DNA of 64,000 nt from Sphingomonas ginkgonis. GTDB lineage: Bacteria; Pseudomonadota; Alphaproteobacteria; Sphingomonadales; Sphingomonadaceae. This document shows positions 34,663 through 44,325 of this stretch, one piece after another (the stretch's first letter is position 1; each line of letters begins with the position of its first letter). The DNA lies in the NCBI RefSeq assembly GCF_003970925.1, contig NZ_RWJF01000001.1:3071455-3135454 (forward strand). The letters are read 5' to 3'. Made by a program: the position numbers and the translations under genes. The notes beneath the pieces were generated by a model. It was not told the origin of the DNA, made no database searches, and saw nothing but the letters and a program-made list of their open reading frames with translations.

Positions 34663-34833
34663 TCAGCCGCGCCGACGTCGGCGGGCCGGCGGAGCGGAAC
34701 TCCGGACATCGAACTGGATGATGTGTGGCCGCATGTCGACGACGCGCGGCTTCCAGATCTGCCACCAGCGCCGTTCCACGGGAACTAGCAGCTGCATGGC
34801 CACGGGCGACGGACCCGTACGCAAATCCTGCAT
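34663..34833 (-). CDS. Possible small Trp/Arg-rich protein
   Basis: A 56-codon frame on the minus strand fills most of the gap between eda and fghA. It reads Met-Gln-Asp-Leu-Arg, then a central R-R-W-W-Q-I-W-K-P-R patch, H-I-I-Q-F-D-V-R, and ends in a run of five arginines and Gly. Upstream (about 34880-34925) is an AT-rich stretch with TATAAC-like hexamers on the minus strand, suggesting a promoter. No strong ribosome site is visible and I do not recognise a family, so it remains a candidate. Its stop lies six bases from the eda stop. Confidence 0.4.
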   Translation of the reverse strand: MQDLRTGPSPVAMQLLVPVERRWWQIWKPRVVDMRPHIIQFDVRSSAPPARRRRRG

Positions 34834-34922
34834 CAAAGCACCCCAACGCTACAGCCTCGCAACAGGCAAGTATGTTCACAGCGGGGATAGTTATATCCGA
34901 AATGGGTTAATTATTCCACCGG

Positions 34923-35774
34923 TTAATTGCTTGTTCCGACGAGCCGTTCGGCGTGCCAGCGCAGATGGTCGGCCATGAAGGTCGAAATGAAGTAGTAGCT
35001 GTGATCATATCCGGGCTGCCGCCGCAGCTCGAGCCTGATCCCCGCTTCCGCACAGGCGCGCTCCAGCAGCTCGGGCCGCAGCTCCCGCTCGAGGAACGGG
35101 TCCGCCTCGCCGACGTCGACCAGCAGTTCGGGCACCCGCGCGCCGTCCTCGATCAGCGCCACCGCGTCGTGCCGCCGCCAGGCCGAGCGCTCCGGCCCGA
35201 GATAGCGGCCGAGCGCCTTCTCGCCCCATGGCACCTGCGAGGGGGCGACGATCGGGGCGAAGGCCGAGACCGAGCGGAACCACTCCGGATGGTTGAGCGC
35301 GATCGTCAGCGCGCCGTGCCCGCCCATCGAGTGGCCGGTGATCCCCTGCCGCGCCGGATCGACCGGGAACTCGGCCTCGACCAGCGCCGCCAGCTCCGCG
35401 GTGACATAGCTCCACATCCGGTAATTGGCCGCCCACGGCACTTCGGTCGCGTCGACGTAGAAGCCGGCGCCCAGCCCGAAGTCCCACGCGCCCTCCGGAT
35501 CGTCGGGGACGCCCTCCCCGCGCGGGCTGGTGTCCGGCGCGACGAGGACCAGCCCGTGCTCGGCGCAGGCGGCGCGATACTCGCCCTTCTCGGTGACGTT
35601 GGCGTGGGTGCAGGTCAGCCCTGACAGATACCACATCATCGGCAGCCGGCCGCCCTGCTCCGCCTGCGGGGGCAGGAAGACGGAGAAGACCATCTCCGTC
35701 TCCGTTGCCGTCGAGCGATGCTTGCAGACGAGCTGCCGCCCGCCGTGCGAGCGCACCTCGCTGACGATGTCCAT
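34923..35774 (-). CDS. fghA: S-formylglutathione hydrolase
   Basis: A 283-residue esterase-D family serine hydrolase that releases formate and glutathione from S-formylglutathione. The nucleophile is in G-H-S-M-G-G (about residue 149). D-T-S-P-R-G and the Y-L-S-G-L-T-C-T motif are typical. The C-terminal G-Y-D-H-S-Y-Y-F contains the catalytic histidine. It is the last gene of the minus-strand run adhC-VOC-fghA, two bases after the VOC stop, giving a complete glutathione-dependent formaldehyde oxidation route. Confidence 0.96.
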   Translation of the reverse strand: MDIVSEVRSHGGRQLVCKHRSTATETEMVFSVFLPPQAEQGGRLPMMWYLSGLTCTHANVTEKGEYRAACAEHGLVLVAPDTSPRGEGVPDDPEGAWDFGLGAGFYVDATEVPWAANYRMWSYVTAELAALVEAEFPVDPARQGITGHSMGGHGALTIALNHPEWFRSVSAFAPIVAPSQVPWGEKALGRYLGPERSAWRRHDAVALIEDGARVPELLVDVGEADPFLERELRPELLERACAEAGIRLELRRQPGYDHSYYFISTFMADHLRWHAERLVGTSN

Positions 35775-35776
35775 GC

Positions 35777-36160
35777 CTATTGCGCCGGCCGGTGCAGCGC
35801 GCAGAGCTTGTTGCCGTCGGGGTCGCGCAGATAGGCGAGGTAGAGCTTGCCGAACGCGTTCTCGCGATAGCCGGGCGGATCCTCGATCGCCGTGCCCCCG
35901 GCTTCAACGCCTGCCTGGTGCCAGGCGTCGACCTGCTCCGGGCTGTCGCAGGTGAAGCCGATCGTCATCCCGTTGCCGTTGGTGGCCGGCTGGCCGTCGA
36001 TCGGCGGCGAGACCATGAACACGCTGCCGTTGTGGCGCCACGCGCCGCGCCCCTTGTCGTCGACCCGGCCCGGCTTGCCGCCGATCGAGCCGAGCAGCCG
36101 GTCGTAGAACTGCCTCGACCGCTCGACGTCATTGCTGCCCACCATCACATGACTGAACAT
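35777..36160 (-). CDS. VOC-family (glyoxalase/bleomycin-resistance-like) protein
   Basis: A 127-residue protein of two beta-alpha-beta-beta-beta units, typical of the vicinal oxygen chelate fold. The N-terminus M-F-S-H-V-M-V-G-S-N-D, the central H-N-G-S-V-F-M-V and the C-terminal Y-L-R-D-P-D-G-N-K support it. The ATG at 36160 is set by AAGGAGGG seven bases upstream. It is wedged between the formaldehyde dehydrogenase and S-formylglutathione hydrolase genes, so it may handle a glutathione adduct, but the substrate is not shown by the sequence. Confidence 0.85.
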   Translation of the reverse strand: MFSHVMVGSNDVERSRQFYDRLLGSIGGKPGRVDDKGRGAWRHNGSVFMVSPPIDGQPATNGNGMTIGFTCDSPEQVDAWHQAGVEAGGTAIEDPPGYRENAFGKLYLAYLRDPDGNKLCALHRPAQ

Positions 36161-36173
36161 GCTTGCCCTCCTT

Positions 36174-37286
<1,113 letters not shown>

Positions 37287-37354
37287 CTCTCTCTCTCCCG
37301 GGTCAGCGGCTTGGCCCCGAGCGCATAGCCTCGGCGGGGCGGATGGCAAGCGCC

Positions 37355-37813
37355 TCAGCGCGGCTCGACCCGAACCTCGGTGCGGACGCTGCTGGCGATG
37401 AAGCAGGCTTCGTGCGCGCGATGGTGCAGGTCGGTGATCTGATCGACCGAGGGCTCGTCGCCGCTCCATTCAAGGCGCGGGCGGAGCGTGACGAGGGTCA
37501 TCGCCATCCGACCCTGATCGTCCTCTGCCAGCGTGCCCTCCGCCTCGTCGACATAGCTTTCGACGACAAATCCGGCGCGGCGGGCGAAGTCGAGGAAGAA
37601 CAGCATGTGGCAGGAGGAAAGGGCGGCGACGAACGCCTCTTCCGGATCGACGGCGGCCGGGTCGGCAGTGCCCGGCGGGACATTGTCGGCGCTGGCGGAC
37701 GCGGGCACGACCGCCCCGCCATCGAAGGCCCAGGAATGGCCGCGGGAATAGCGGCCATCGGTGAAAGCGGTGCCGGAGCGGGACCAGCGGATCGTTGCGG
37801 TGTAGTGGCCCAT
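37355..37813 (-). CDS. OsmC family protein
   Basis: A 152-residue protein of the OsmC/Ohr superfamily, thiol peroxidases acting on organic hydroperoxides. The two reactive cysteines are in S-S-C-H-M-L-F (about residue 67) and H-E-A-C-F-I-A-S-S (about 136). The N-terminus [10 protein letters not shown] is typical of the OsmC-like rather than the Ohr subgroup. A GGAGGGG ribosome site precedes the ATG at 37813. It is 68 bases upstream of adhC on the same strand and just downstream (on its own strand) of a palindromic repeat. Confidence 0.9.
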   Translation of the reverse strand: MGHYTATIRWSRSGTAFTDGRYSRGHSWAFDGGAVVPASASADNVPPGTADPAAVDPEEAFVAALSSCHMLFFLDFARRAGFVVESYVDEAEGTLAEDDQGRMAMTLVTLRPRLEWSGDEPSVDQITDLHHRAHEACFIASSVRTEVRVEPR

Positions 37814-37827
37814 CTCTATCCCCTCCG

Positions 37828-37912
37828 CGTCATGCTGAACTTGTTTCAGCACCCATCTTCCAACATGATCCGCCTGCTCGGCCATGGGTCCCGAAACAAG
37901 TTCGGGATGACG
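37828..37912. repeat. 85-bp palindromic element, copy 1
   Basis: Two 29-base arms (37828-37856 and 37884-37912) flank a 27-base spacer. The left arm reads CGTCATGCTGAACTTGTT and continues to CACCCAT; the right arm is its reverse complement at 25 of 29 positions. Each arm also contains its own six-base-pair mini-hairpin (GCTGAA/TTCAGC in the left, CCCGAA/TTCGGG in the right), and the four mismatches between arms are those that keep these mini-hairpins paired. It ends nine bases before the GIY-YIG start codon. Confidence 0.9.
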
Positions 37913-37921
37913 TGAGGTTCT

Positions 37922-38221
37922 ATGATCGAGCCCTGCACCTACATCCTTGCCAGCAAGCCCTACGGGACGATCTACATCGGCGTGACCGCCAACCTCGTCG
38001 CCCGGGTCTATCAGCACCGCATCAATCAGGTCCGCGGCTTCACGGCGAGGTACCGCGTCCATCATCTCGTCCGTTACGAGCAGTTCGAAACCATGCCCGA
38101 GGCGATTGCCCGAGAGAAGCAGCTGAAAAACTGGCACCGGCAATGGAAGATCAACCTGGTCGAGAGCGACAATCCGCAATGGTTGGACCTGGCGACGGGG
38201 CTCGGCCTGCCGCCGCTGTGA
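37922..38221 (+). CDS. Single-domain GIY-YIG nuclease family protein
   Basis: A 99-residue protein of the YhbQ/UPF0213-like GIY-YIG class. Signature elements are Tyr7 (C-T-Y-I-L), Tyr18-Ile19-Gly20 (G-T-I-Y-I-G-V-T), the catalytic arginine Arg28 and the metal-binding glutamate Glu65 in A-I-A-R-E-K-Q-L-K-N-W. All key residues are present, so it is probably catalytically competent. GAGG lies four bases before the ATG, immediately after the upstream palindrome. The gene fills the space between two copies of the same palindromic element (9 and 25 bases from them). It is oriented opposite to both neighbouring genes, as expected of an inserted cassette. Confidence 0.9.
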   Translation: MIEPCTYILASKPYGTIYIGVTANLVARVYQHRINQVRGFTARYRVHHLVRYEQFETMPEAIAREKQLKNWHRQWKINLVESDNPQWLDLATGLGLPPL

Positions 38222-38246
38222 CGGGCAGCGCCGATTCGCCACATCC

Positions 38247-38331
38247 CGTCATGCTGAACTTGTTTCAGCACCCATTCGGCAACCGCTGCGACCTTTTCGC
38301 AAATGGGTCCTTAAACAAGTTCAGGATGACG
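38247..38331. repeat. 85-bp palindromic element, copy 2
   Basis: Same architecture and orientation as copy 1: left arm 38247-38275 is identical to the left arm of copy 1 over 29 of 29 bases, right arm 38303-38331 is nearly so, and the spacer is again exactly 27 bases but with unrelated sequence. The right-arm mini-hairpin CCTTAA/TTCAGG carries one mismatch. It lies 27 bases beyond the pccB stop. Confidence 0.9.
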
Positions 38332-38358
38332 GCCGTCAGGGTGTCGACGCTCAAGCCG

Positions 38359-39885
<1,527 letters not shown>

Positions 39886-39949
39886 GCGCTTTGTCTCCGT
39901 TTTTGAACTGAGCAGCGCTGTTCCATGCACGCAAAGGCGCGTCAACCGC

Positions 39950-40083
39950 GCTGCATTGCAACGCTCCTCTTGAAAGATGAACCTTGCACAACCACCTAAG
40001 ACTCTCAGAAGTTTGAATGATTTAGCAGCGCCAGCTTGTTGTGCGCTGCAGCGAAATTCTCACTTATCTAAGTTGCTGCACGG
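39950..40083. promoter_or_regulatory. TGC-rich intergenic control region, pccB / GT-mutase
   Basis: The 257 bases between the divergent pccB and GT-mutase genes hold several TGC-type boxes: GCTGCATTGCAAC at 39950-39962, CTTGCACAAC at 39983-39992, TTGTGCGCTGCAGCG from 40039, and GTTGCTGCACGG at 40072-40083. They resemble the paired boxes by the phasin gene and suggest binding of a regulator of acyl-CoA or PHA metabolism. No further gene is seen in the gap. Confidence 0.35.
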
Positions 40084-40142
40084 AACCCGAATCGGACATC
40101 TGCCGTTCAGCTTCCGACATCGTTTCAGGAGGGTATCGAGCA

Positions 40143-42521
40143 ATGTATAATGGCGTCCCGGTTCCTGCCGGCAGCCTTGGCGGGGATCGAGCCCCGCCGC
40201 CCGGCAATCGTCCGTCCCTCATCTGCTTCTCGCATCTGCGCTGGGATTTCGTCTTCCAGCGGCCGCAGCACCTGATGAGCCGCTTCGCCAAGACCCAGCC
40301 CGTCTTCTTCTGGGAAGAGCCGCTCCCCGCTTCCGCCGGTGAATCGCCCACGCTGGAGATCCGCCAGGCCAACAACGCGCCCGGTCTCACCATCGTCACC
40401 CCGCGCCTTCCCGACGGTCTCGACGAGACCGCGCGCAACACGGTGCTGAAGGGTCTGCTCGACGAGTTCGTCGCCTCGACCGTCAAGAACGAGATCATCC
40501 GCTGGTACTACACCCCGATGATGCTGCCCTTCTCGCGGCATCTCGACGCGGTCGCCACCGTCTATGACGCGATGGACGAGCTCAGCGCGTTCCGCTTCGC
40601 GCCGAAGGAACTGCTCGACCTCGAGAAGGAGCTGCTGGCCAGCTCCGACGTCGTCTTCACCGGCGGCTACTCGCTCTACGAGAGCAAGAAGCAGCGCCAC
40701 GGCAATGTCCACCCCTTCCCCTCGTCGGTCGACCGCGCGCATTTCGCGCAGGCTCGCGGCTCGATCGCGGAGCCGGCCGACCAGCAGGCCTTCAAGGGCC
40801 CCAAGGCGGGCTTCTACGGCGTGCTTGACGAGCGGTTCGACACCGAGCTGCTCGGCCAGATCGCCGCGATGCGACCGGACCTCCAGTTCATCATGATCGG
40901 TCCGGTCGTGAAGATCAGCGACGAAGACCTGCCCAAGGCCGACAACATCCACTATCTCGGCGGCAAGAGCTACGACGAGCTTCCGGCCTATCTGTCGGGC
41001 TGGGACGTCGCCCTGATGCCGTTCGCGATCAACGAGGCGACCCGCTTCATCTCGCCGACCAAGACTCCGGAATATCTGGCCGCCGGCCGCCCGGTCGTCT
41101 CGACCCCGATCCGCGACGTCAAGCGCCACTATGAGCGCGTCAACGGCGTCCGCATCGCGGGGACTGCCGAGCAGTTCGTCGACGGCATCGACAAGGCGCT
41201 CGAGCTGTCGCGCTCGGGCCCCGACTGGCTCGCCGAGGTCGACCTCCACCTCGCCGACATGAGCTGGGACACGACCCAGGCCCGCATGGCGGCGCTGGTC
41301 AGCCAGGCCATCGAAAAGGAACCGGCCCCGGAGCGTCCGGCGCTGGTCTCGGTCGCCACTCACATGCCGACCGCGCGCAAGTACGACTATCTGGTCGTCG
41401 GCTGCGGCTTCGCCGGCTCGGTCCTCGCCGAGCGGCTGGCCTCGCAGCATGGCGCCCGCGTGCTGATGCTCGACAAGCGCGATCACATCGCCGGCAACGC
41501 CTATGACGAGAAGGATGCGGCGGGCATCCTCTACCACAAGTACGGCCCGCACATCTTCCACGCCAACAGCGACGAGATCGTCTCCTACCTGTCGCAGTTC
41601 ACCGAGTGGCGGCCCTACGAGCACAAGGTGCTCGCCAGCGTCCGCGACCAGTTGGTGCCAATTCCGATCAACCGCACCACGCTCAACATGCTGTTCAACG
41701 CCGGGCTCAAGAACGACGAGGAGGCCGCGGCCTTTCTCGCCTCGCGCGCCGAACCGGTGAAGGACATTCGCACCTCGGAGGACGTGGTCATCAACGCCGT
41801 CGGGCGCGAGCTCTACGAGCTGTTCTTCCGCGGCTACACCCGCAAGCAGTGGGGCCTTGATCCGTCGGAGCTCGACAAGCAGGTGACCAGCCGGATCCCA
41901 ACCCGGACCAACACCGACGACCGCTACTTCAACGACGTGCACCAGATCATGCCGCTGGAGGGCTACACCCGGATGTTCGAGCGGATGCTCGACCACCCGC
42001 TGATCGACAAGTCGCTCGGCACCGACTTCCGCGACGTGCGGGACGAGGTGAACGCCGCGCACATCATCTACACCGGCCCGATCGACGAATATTTCGACTG
42101 GAAGTTCGGCAAGCTGCCCTACCGGTCGCTGCGGTTCGTCCATTCGACGATCGACAAGGAGGAGTTCCAGCCGGTCGCGGTGGTCAACTACCCGAGCCCG
42201 GACATCCCCTACACCCGGATCAGCGAGTACAAGCATCTGACCGGTCAGGTGCACCCGCAGACCAGCATCACGCTGGAATATCCGGCGGCCGAGGGCGATC
42301 CCTACTACCCCATCCCGCGCGAGGAGAACCAGCGTCTCTTCAAGCAGTATGAGGCACTGGCGGATGCGACCCCGGGGGTGACCTTCGTCGGCCGCCTGGC
42401 GACCTACCGCTACTACAACATGGACCAGATCGTCGGGCAGGCGCTCAGCACCTTCCGCAAGATGGATGCGGCCCGCGCCTCGACCAAGGGCAGCAGCCGC
42501 GAACTTCGAATGGCGATGTAA
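40143..42521 (+). CDS. Fusion of glycosyltransferase and UDP-galactopyranose mutase
   Basis: A single 792-residue reading frame with two enzymes. Residues about 25-405 are a GT-B glycosyltransferase with S-H-L-R-W-D-F-V-F-Q-R-P-Q-H-L at the start and a C-terminal P-T-K-T-P-E-Y-L-A-A-G-R-P-V nucleotide-sugar site. Residues 413-792 are a full-length UDP-galactopyranose mutase: the FAD motif G-C-G-F-A-G, K-Y-G-P-H-I-F-H, and the C-terminal Y-Y-N-M-D-Q-I family motif. The mutase makes UDP-galactofuranose, so the attached transferase may use it. AGGAGGG lies nine bases before the ATG. Met408, just before the mutase, could allow internal initiation. A strong terminator follows, so it is its own unit. 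Confidence 0.9.
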   Translation: MYNGVPVPAGSLGGDRAPPPGNRPSLICFSHLRWDFVFQRPQHLMSRFAKTQPVFFWEEPLPASAGESPTLEIRQANNAPGLTIVTPRLPDGLDETARNTVLKGLLDEFVASTVKNEIIRWYYTPMMLPFSRHLDAVATVYDAMDELSAFRFAPKELLDLEKELLASSDVVFTGGYSLYESKKQRHGNVHPFPSSVDRAHFAQARGSIAEPADQQAFKGPKAGFYGVLDERFDTELLGQIAAMRPDLQFIMIGPVVKISDEDLPKADNIHYLGGKSYDELPAYLSGWDVALMPFAINEATRFISPTKTPEYLAAGRPVVSTPIRDVKRHYERVNGVRIAGTAEQFVDGIDKALELSRSGPDWLAEVDLHLADMSWDTTQARMAALVSQAIEKEPAPERPALVSVATHMPTARKYDYLVVGCGFAGSVLAERLASQHGARVLMLDKRDHIAGNAYDEKDAAGILYHKYGPHIFHANSDEIVSYLSQFTEWRPYEHKVLASVRDQLVPIPINRTTLNMLFNAGLKNDEEAAAFLASRAEPVKDIRTSEDVVINAVGRELYELFFRGYTRKQWGLDPSELDKQVTSRIPTRTNTDDRYFNDVHQIMPLEGYTRMFERMLDHPLIDKSLGTDFRDVRDEVNAAHIIYTGPIDEYFDWKFGKLPYRSLRFVHSTIDKEEFQPVAVVNYPSPDIPYTRISEYKHLTGQVHPQTSITLEYPAAEGDPYYPIPREENQRLFKQYEALADATPGVTFVGRLATYRYYNMDQIVGQALSTFRKMDAARASTKGSSRELRMAM

Positions 42522-42589
42522 CGGGGATCGATCCCCCGCGGCCGTCCTCCGGGCCGCCAGTCAAAGGACCGTTCCGGTCCACCGTACCC

Positions 42590-42626
42590 GAAGCCCCGCC
42601 GGTTGCCCCCGGCGGGGCTTCTTCTT
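42590..42626 (+). terminator. Rho-independent terminator after the GT-mutase gene
   Basis: A perfect 13-bp stem (42590-42602 with 42609-42621, GAAGCCCCGCCGG and its complement) with a six-base loop is followed by TTCTT. It lies 69 bases after the stop and before the ribosome site of the next gene. Confidence 0.85.
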
Positions 42627-42673
42627 GGGACCCCTTCGCTTGCCCGTGCGTCTGTTGGTCGGAAGGAGGGCGG

Positions 42674-43447
42674 ATGAACGCCGAGCAACAAATCTTCTGG
42701 CCGGAGCGGCTGTGGCTGGTCCGGCATGGGCAGAGCCAGGGCAACGTCGCGCGCGACCTCGCCACCGAGCAGGGGCTGGCGACGATCGGGATCGAGATCC
42801 GCGACGTCGACGTGCCGCTGTCCGACCTCGGGCACGAGCAGGCCGCCGCCGCCGGCCGCTGGTTCGCCGCGCTGCCCGACGAGCAGAAGCCGCAGGTCAT
42901 CCTATCCTCGCCCTACCTCCGCGCGCGCCAGACCGCGCAGGCGATCTGCGAGGCGGGCGGGCGGAGCGGCGGCAAGGCGCGCACCGTCATCGACGAGCGA
43001 CTGCGCGAGCGCGAGTTCGGCGTGTTCGACGGGCTGACCACGCTTGGGATTCGCCAGCAATATCCGGAGGAGGCGGCGCACCGCACCCGGCTCGGCAAGT
43101 TCTATCATCGCCCCCCGGGCGGCGAGAGCTGGGCCGACGTCATTCTCCGCTTGCGCAGCGCGCTCAACAGCATCAACCTCCAATACAGCGGCAAGCGGGT
43201 GCTGATCGTCTGCCACCAGGTGGTGGTGCTGTGCATGCGCTACATCCTCGAGGAACTGAGCGAGCAGGACATCCTCTCGATCGACAAGCAGGCCGAGATC
43301 CTCAACTGCGGCATCTGCGCCTTCGACTTCGAGACGGAGGAACTGGCCTGCGCGCCCAAGCTGGCGTTGTGGAACCACGCCGCGCCGCTCGAGCAGGAGA
43401 ATGCGCCGGTCACCTCCGAGCCCGACAAGATGGTCGCCAGCCGGTGA
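42674..43447 (+). CDS. Histidine phosphatase family protein
   Basis: A 257-residue member of the phosphoglycerate-mutase-like histidine phosphatases. The catalytic R-H-G is at residues 17-19 (L-V-R-H-G-Q-S-Q-G-N), with the second conserved arginine in S-S-P-Y-L-R-A-R, and the C-terminal V-C-H-Q-V-V containing the second catalytic histidine. A GGAAGGAGG ribosome site precedes the ATG. The gene overlaps nnrD by four bases. The substrate is unknown; general small-molecule phosphatase activity is the safe reading. Confidence 0.88.
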   Translation: MNAEQQIFWPERLWLVRHGQSQGNVARDLATEQGLATIGIEIRDVDVPLSDLGHEQAAAAGRWFAALPDEQKPQVILSSPYLRARQTAQAICEAGGRSGGKARTVIDERLREREFGVFDGLTTLGIRQQYPEEAAHRTRLGKFYHRPPGGESWADVILRLRSALNSINLQYSGKRVLIVCHQVVVLCMRYILEELSEQDILSIDKQAEILNCGICAFDFETEELACAPKLALWNHAAPLEQENAPVTSEPDKMVASR

Positions 43448-44325
43448 GCGGCCAGCCGCGGTTGCTCGACCGCGACGCGCTCCGCGCCCATCCCCTTCCG
43501 GTCCACCAAGCCGGCGACAAGTCGGCTCACGGCAATCTCCTGATCATCGCCGGCGACCGCTCGCTCGGCGGCGCCGCGCTGCTCGCCGCGCGGGGCGCGA
43601 TGCGAGCCGGCGCGGGCAAGCTGCAGGTCGCGACCGCCGCCAGCCATGCCCCCGCGCTCGGCATCGCCATGCCCGAATCGATGTGCGTCGCGATCGAGGA
43701 GTCGGCCGACGGCGGGTTCGCGCCCGGCGAGCTCGACCGCCTCGCCGAGCTCGCCGGCAAGGCCGACGCGGTGGTCGCCGGTCCCGGCATGCTGGCCAGC
43801 GACGCCTGCGAGAAGCTCGCCGCCGCGCTGCTGACCTGCGGCGCCGAGGTGGCGCTCGATGCCGGCCTGCTGCGCTCGCTCCCCGCCCGGGCAGCGGATT
43901 CACGGCGGTCCGACAAGCAGCCGATCCTCCTGCCCCATGCCGGCGAGATGGCGGCGCTGCTCGGCTGCGACGCCAGCGATGTCGAGGCCGACCCGCTCGG
44001 CTGCGGCCGCCGCTGCGCCGGGCGCTACGACGCGGTGACCCTGGTCAAGGGCGCCAGCAGCCATGTCGTCGCCCCCGACGGTGGCGCCTGGCTCTACGAG
44101 GGCGGCGCACCCGGCCTCGGGGTCTCCGGCAGCGGCGACACGCTGGCGGGTATCGTCGCCGGGCTGCTCGCGCGCGGCGCCGAGCCGCTCACCGCGCTGC
44201 TCTGGTCGGTCTGGCTGCACGGCAAGGCGGGCCGCCGGCTCAGCGACCGCGTCGGCCCAGTCGGCTTTCTCGCCCGCGAGATCGTCGACGAGGTCCCGTC
44301 GCTGCTGCGCGAGGCCGCCGTCTAG
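43444..44325 (+). CDS. nnrD: ADP/ATP-dependent NAD(P)H-hydrate dehydratase
   Basis: A 293-residue protein corresponding to the NnrD (carbohydrate-kinase fold) half of the metabolite-repair enzyme that dehydrates the damaged cofactor NAD(P)HX. The signatures are G-N-L-L-I-I-A-G-D near residue 31, H-A-G-E-M near 165, and G-S-G-D-T-L-A-G near 226 with the catalytic Asp. The usual N-terminal epimerase (NnrE) domain is absent, and no nnrE gene is adjacent. The start is the GTG at 43444 overlapping the phosphatase stop. The 3' end overlaps the convergent pyk by four bases. Confidence 0.9.
   Translation: MSGQPRLLDRDALRAHPLPVHQAGDKSAHGNLLIIAGDRSLGGAALLAARGAMRAGAGKLQVATAASHAPALGIAMPESMCVAIEESADGGFAPGELDRLAELAGKADAVVAGPGMLASDACEKLAAALLTCGAEVALDAGLLRSLPARAADSRRSDKQPILLPHAGEMAALLGCDASDVEADPLGCGRRCAGRYDAVTLVKGASSHVVAPDGGAWLYEGGAPGLGVSGSGDTLAGIVAGLLARGAEPLTALLWSVWLHGKAGRRLSDRVGPVGFLAREIVDEVPSLLREAAV

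Noticed and set aside
37828..38331. CRISPR array or insertion sequence
   Set aside because: There are only two repeat copies, each itself a long palindrome, with a gene between them and no transposase or cas gene.
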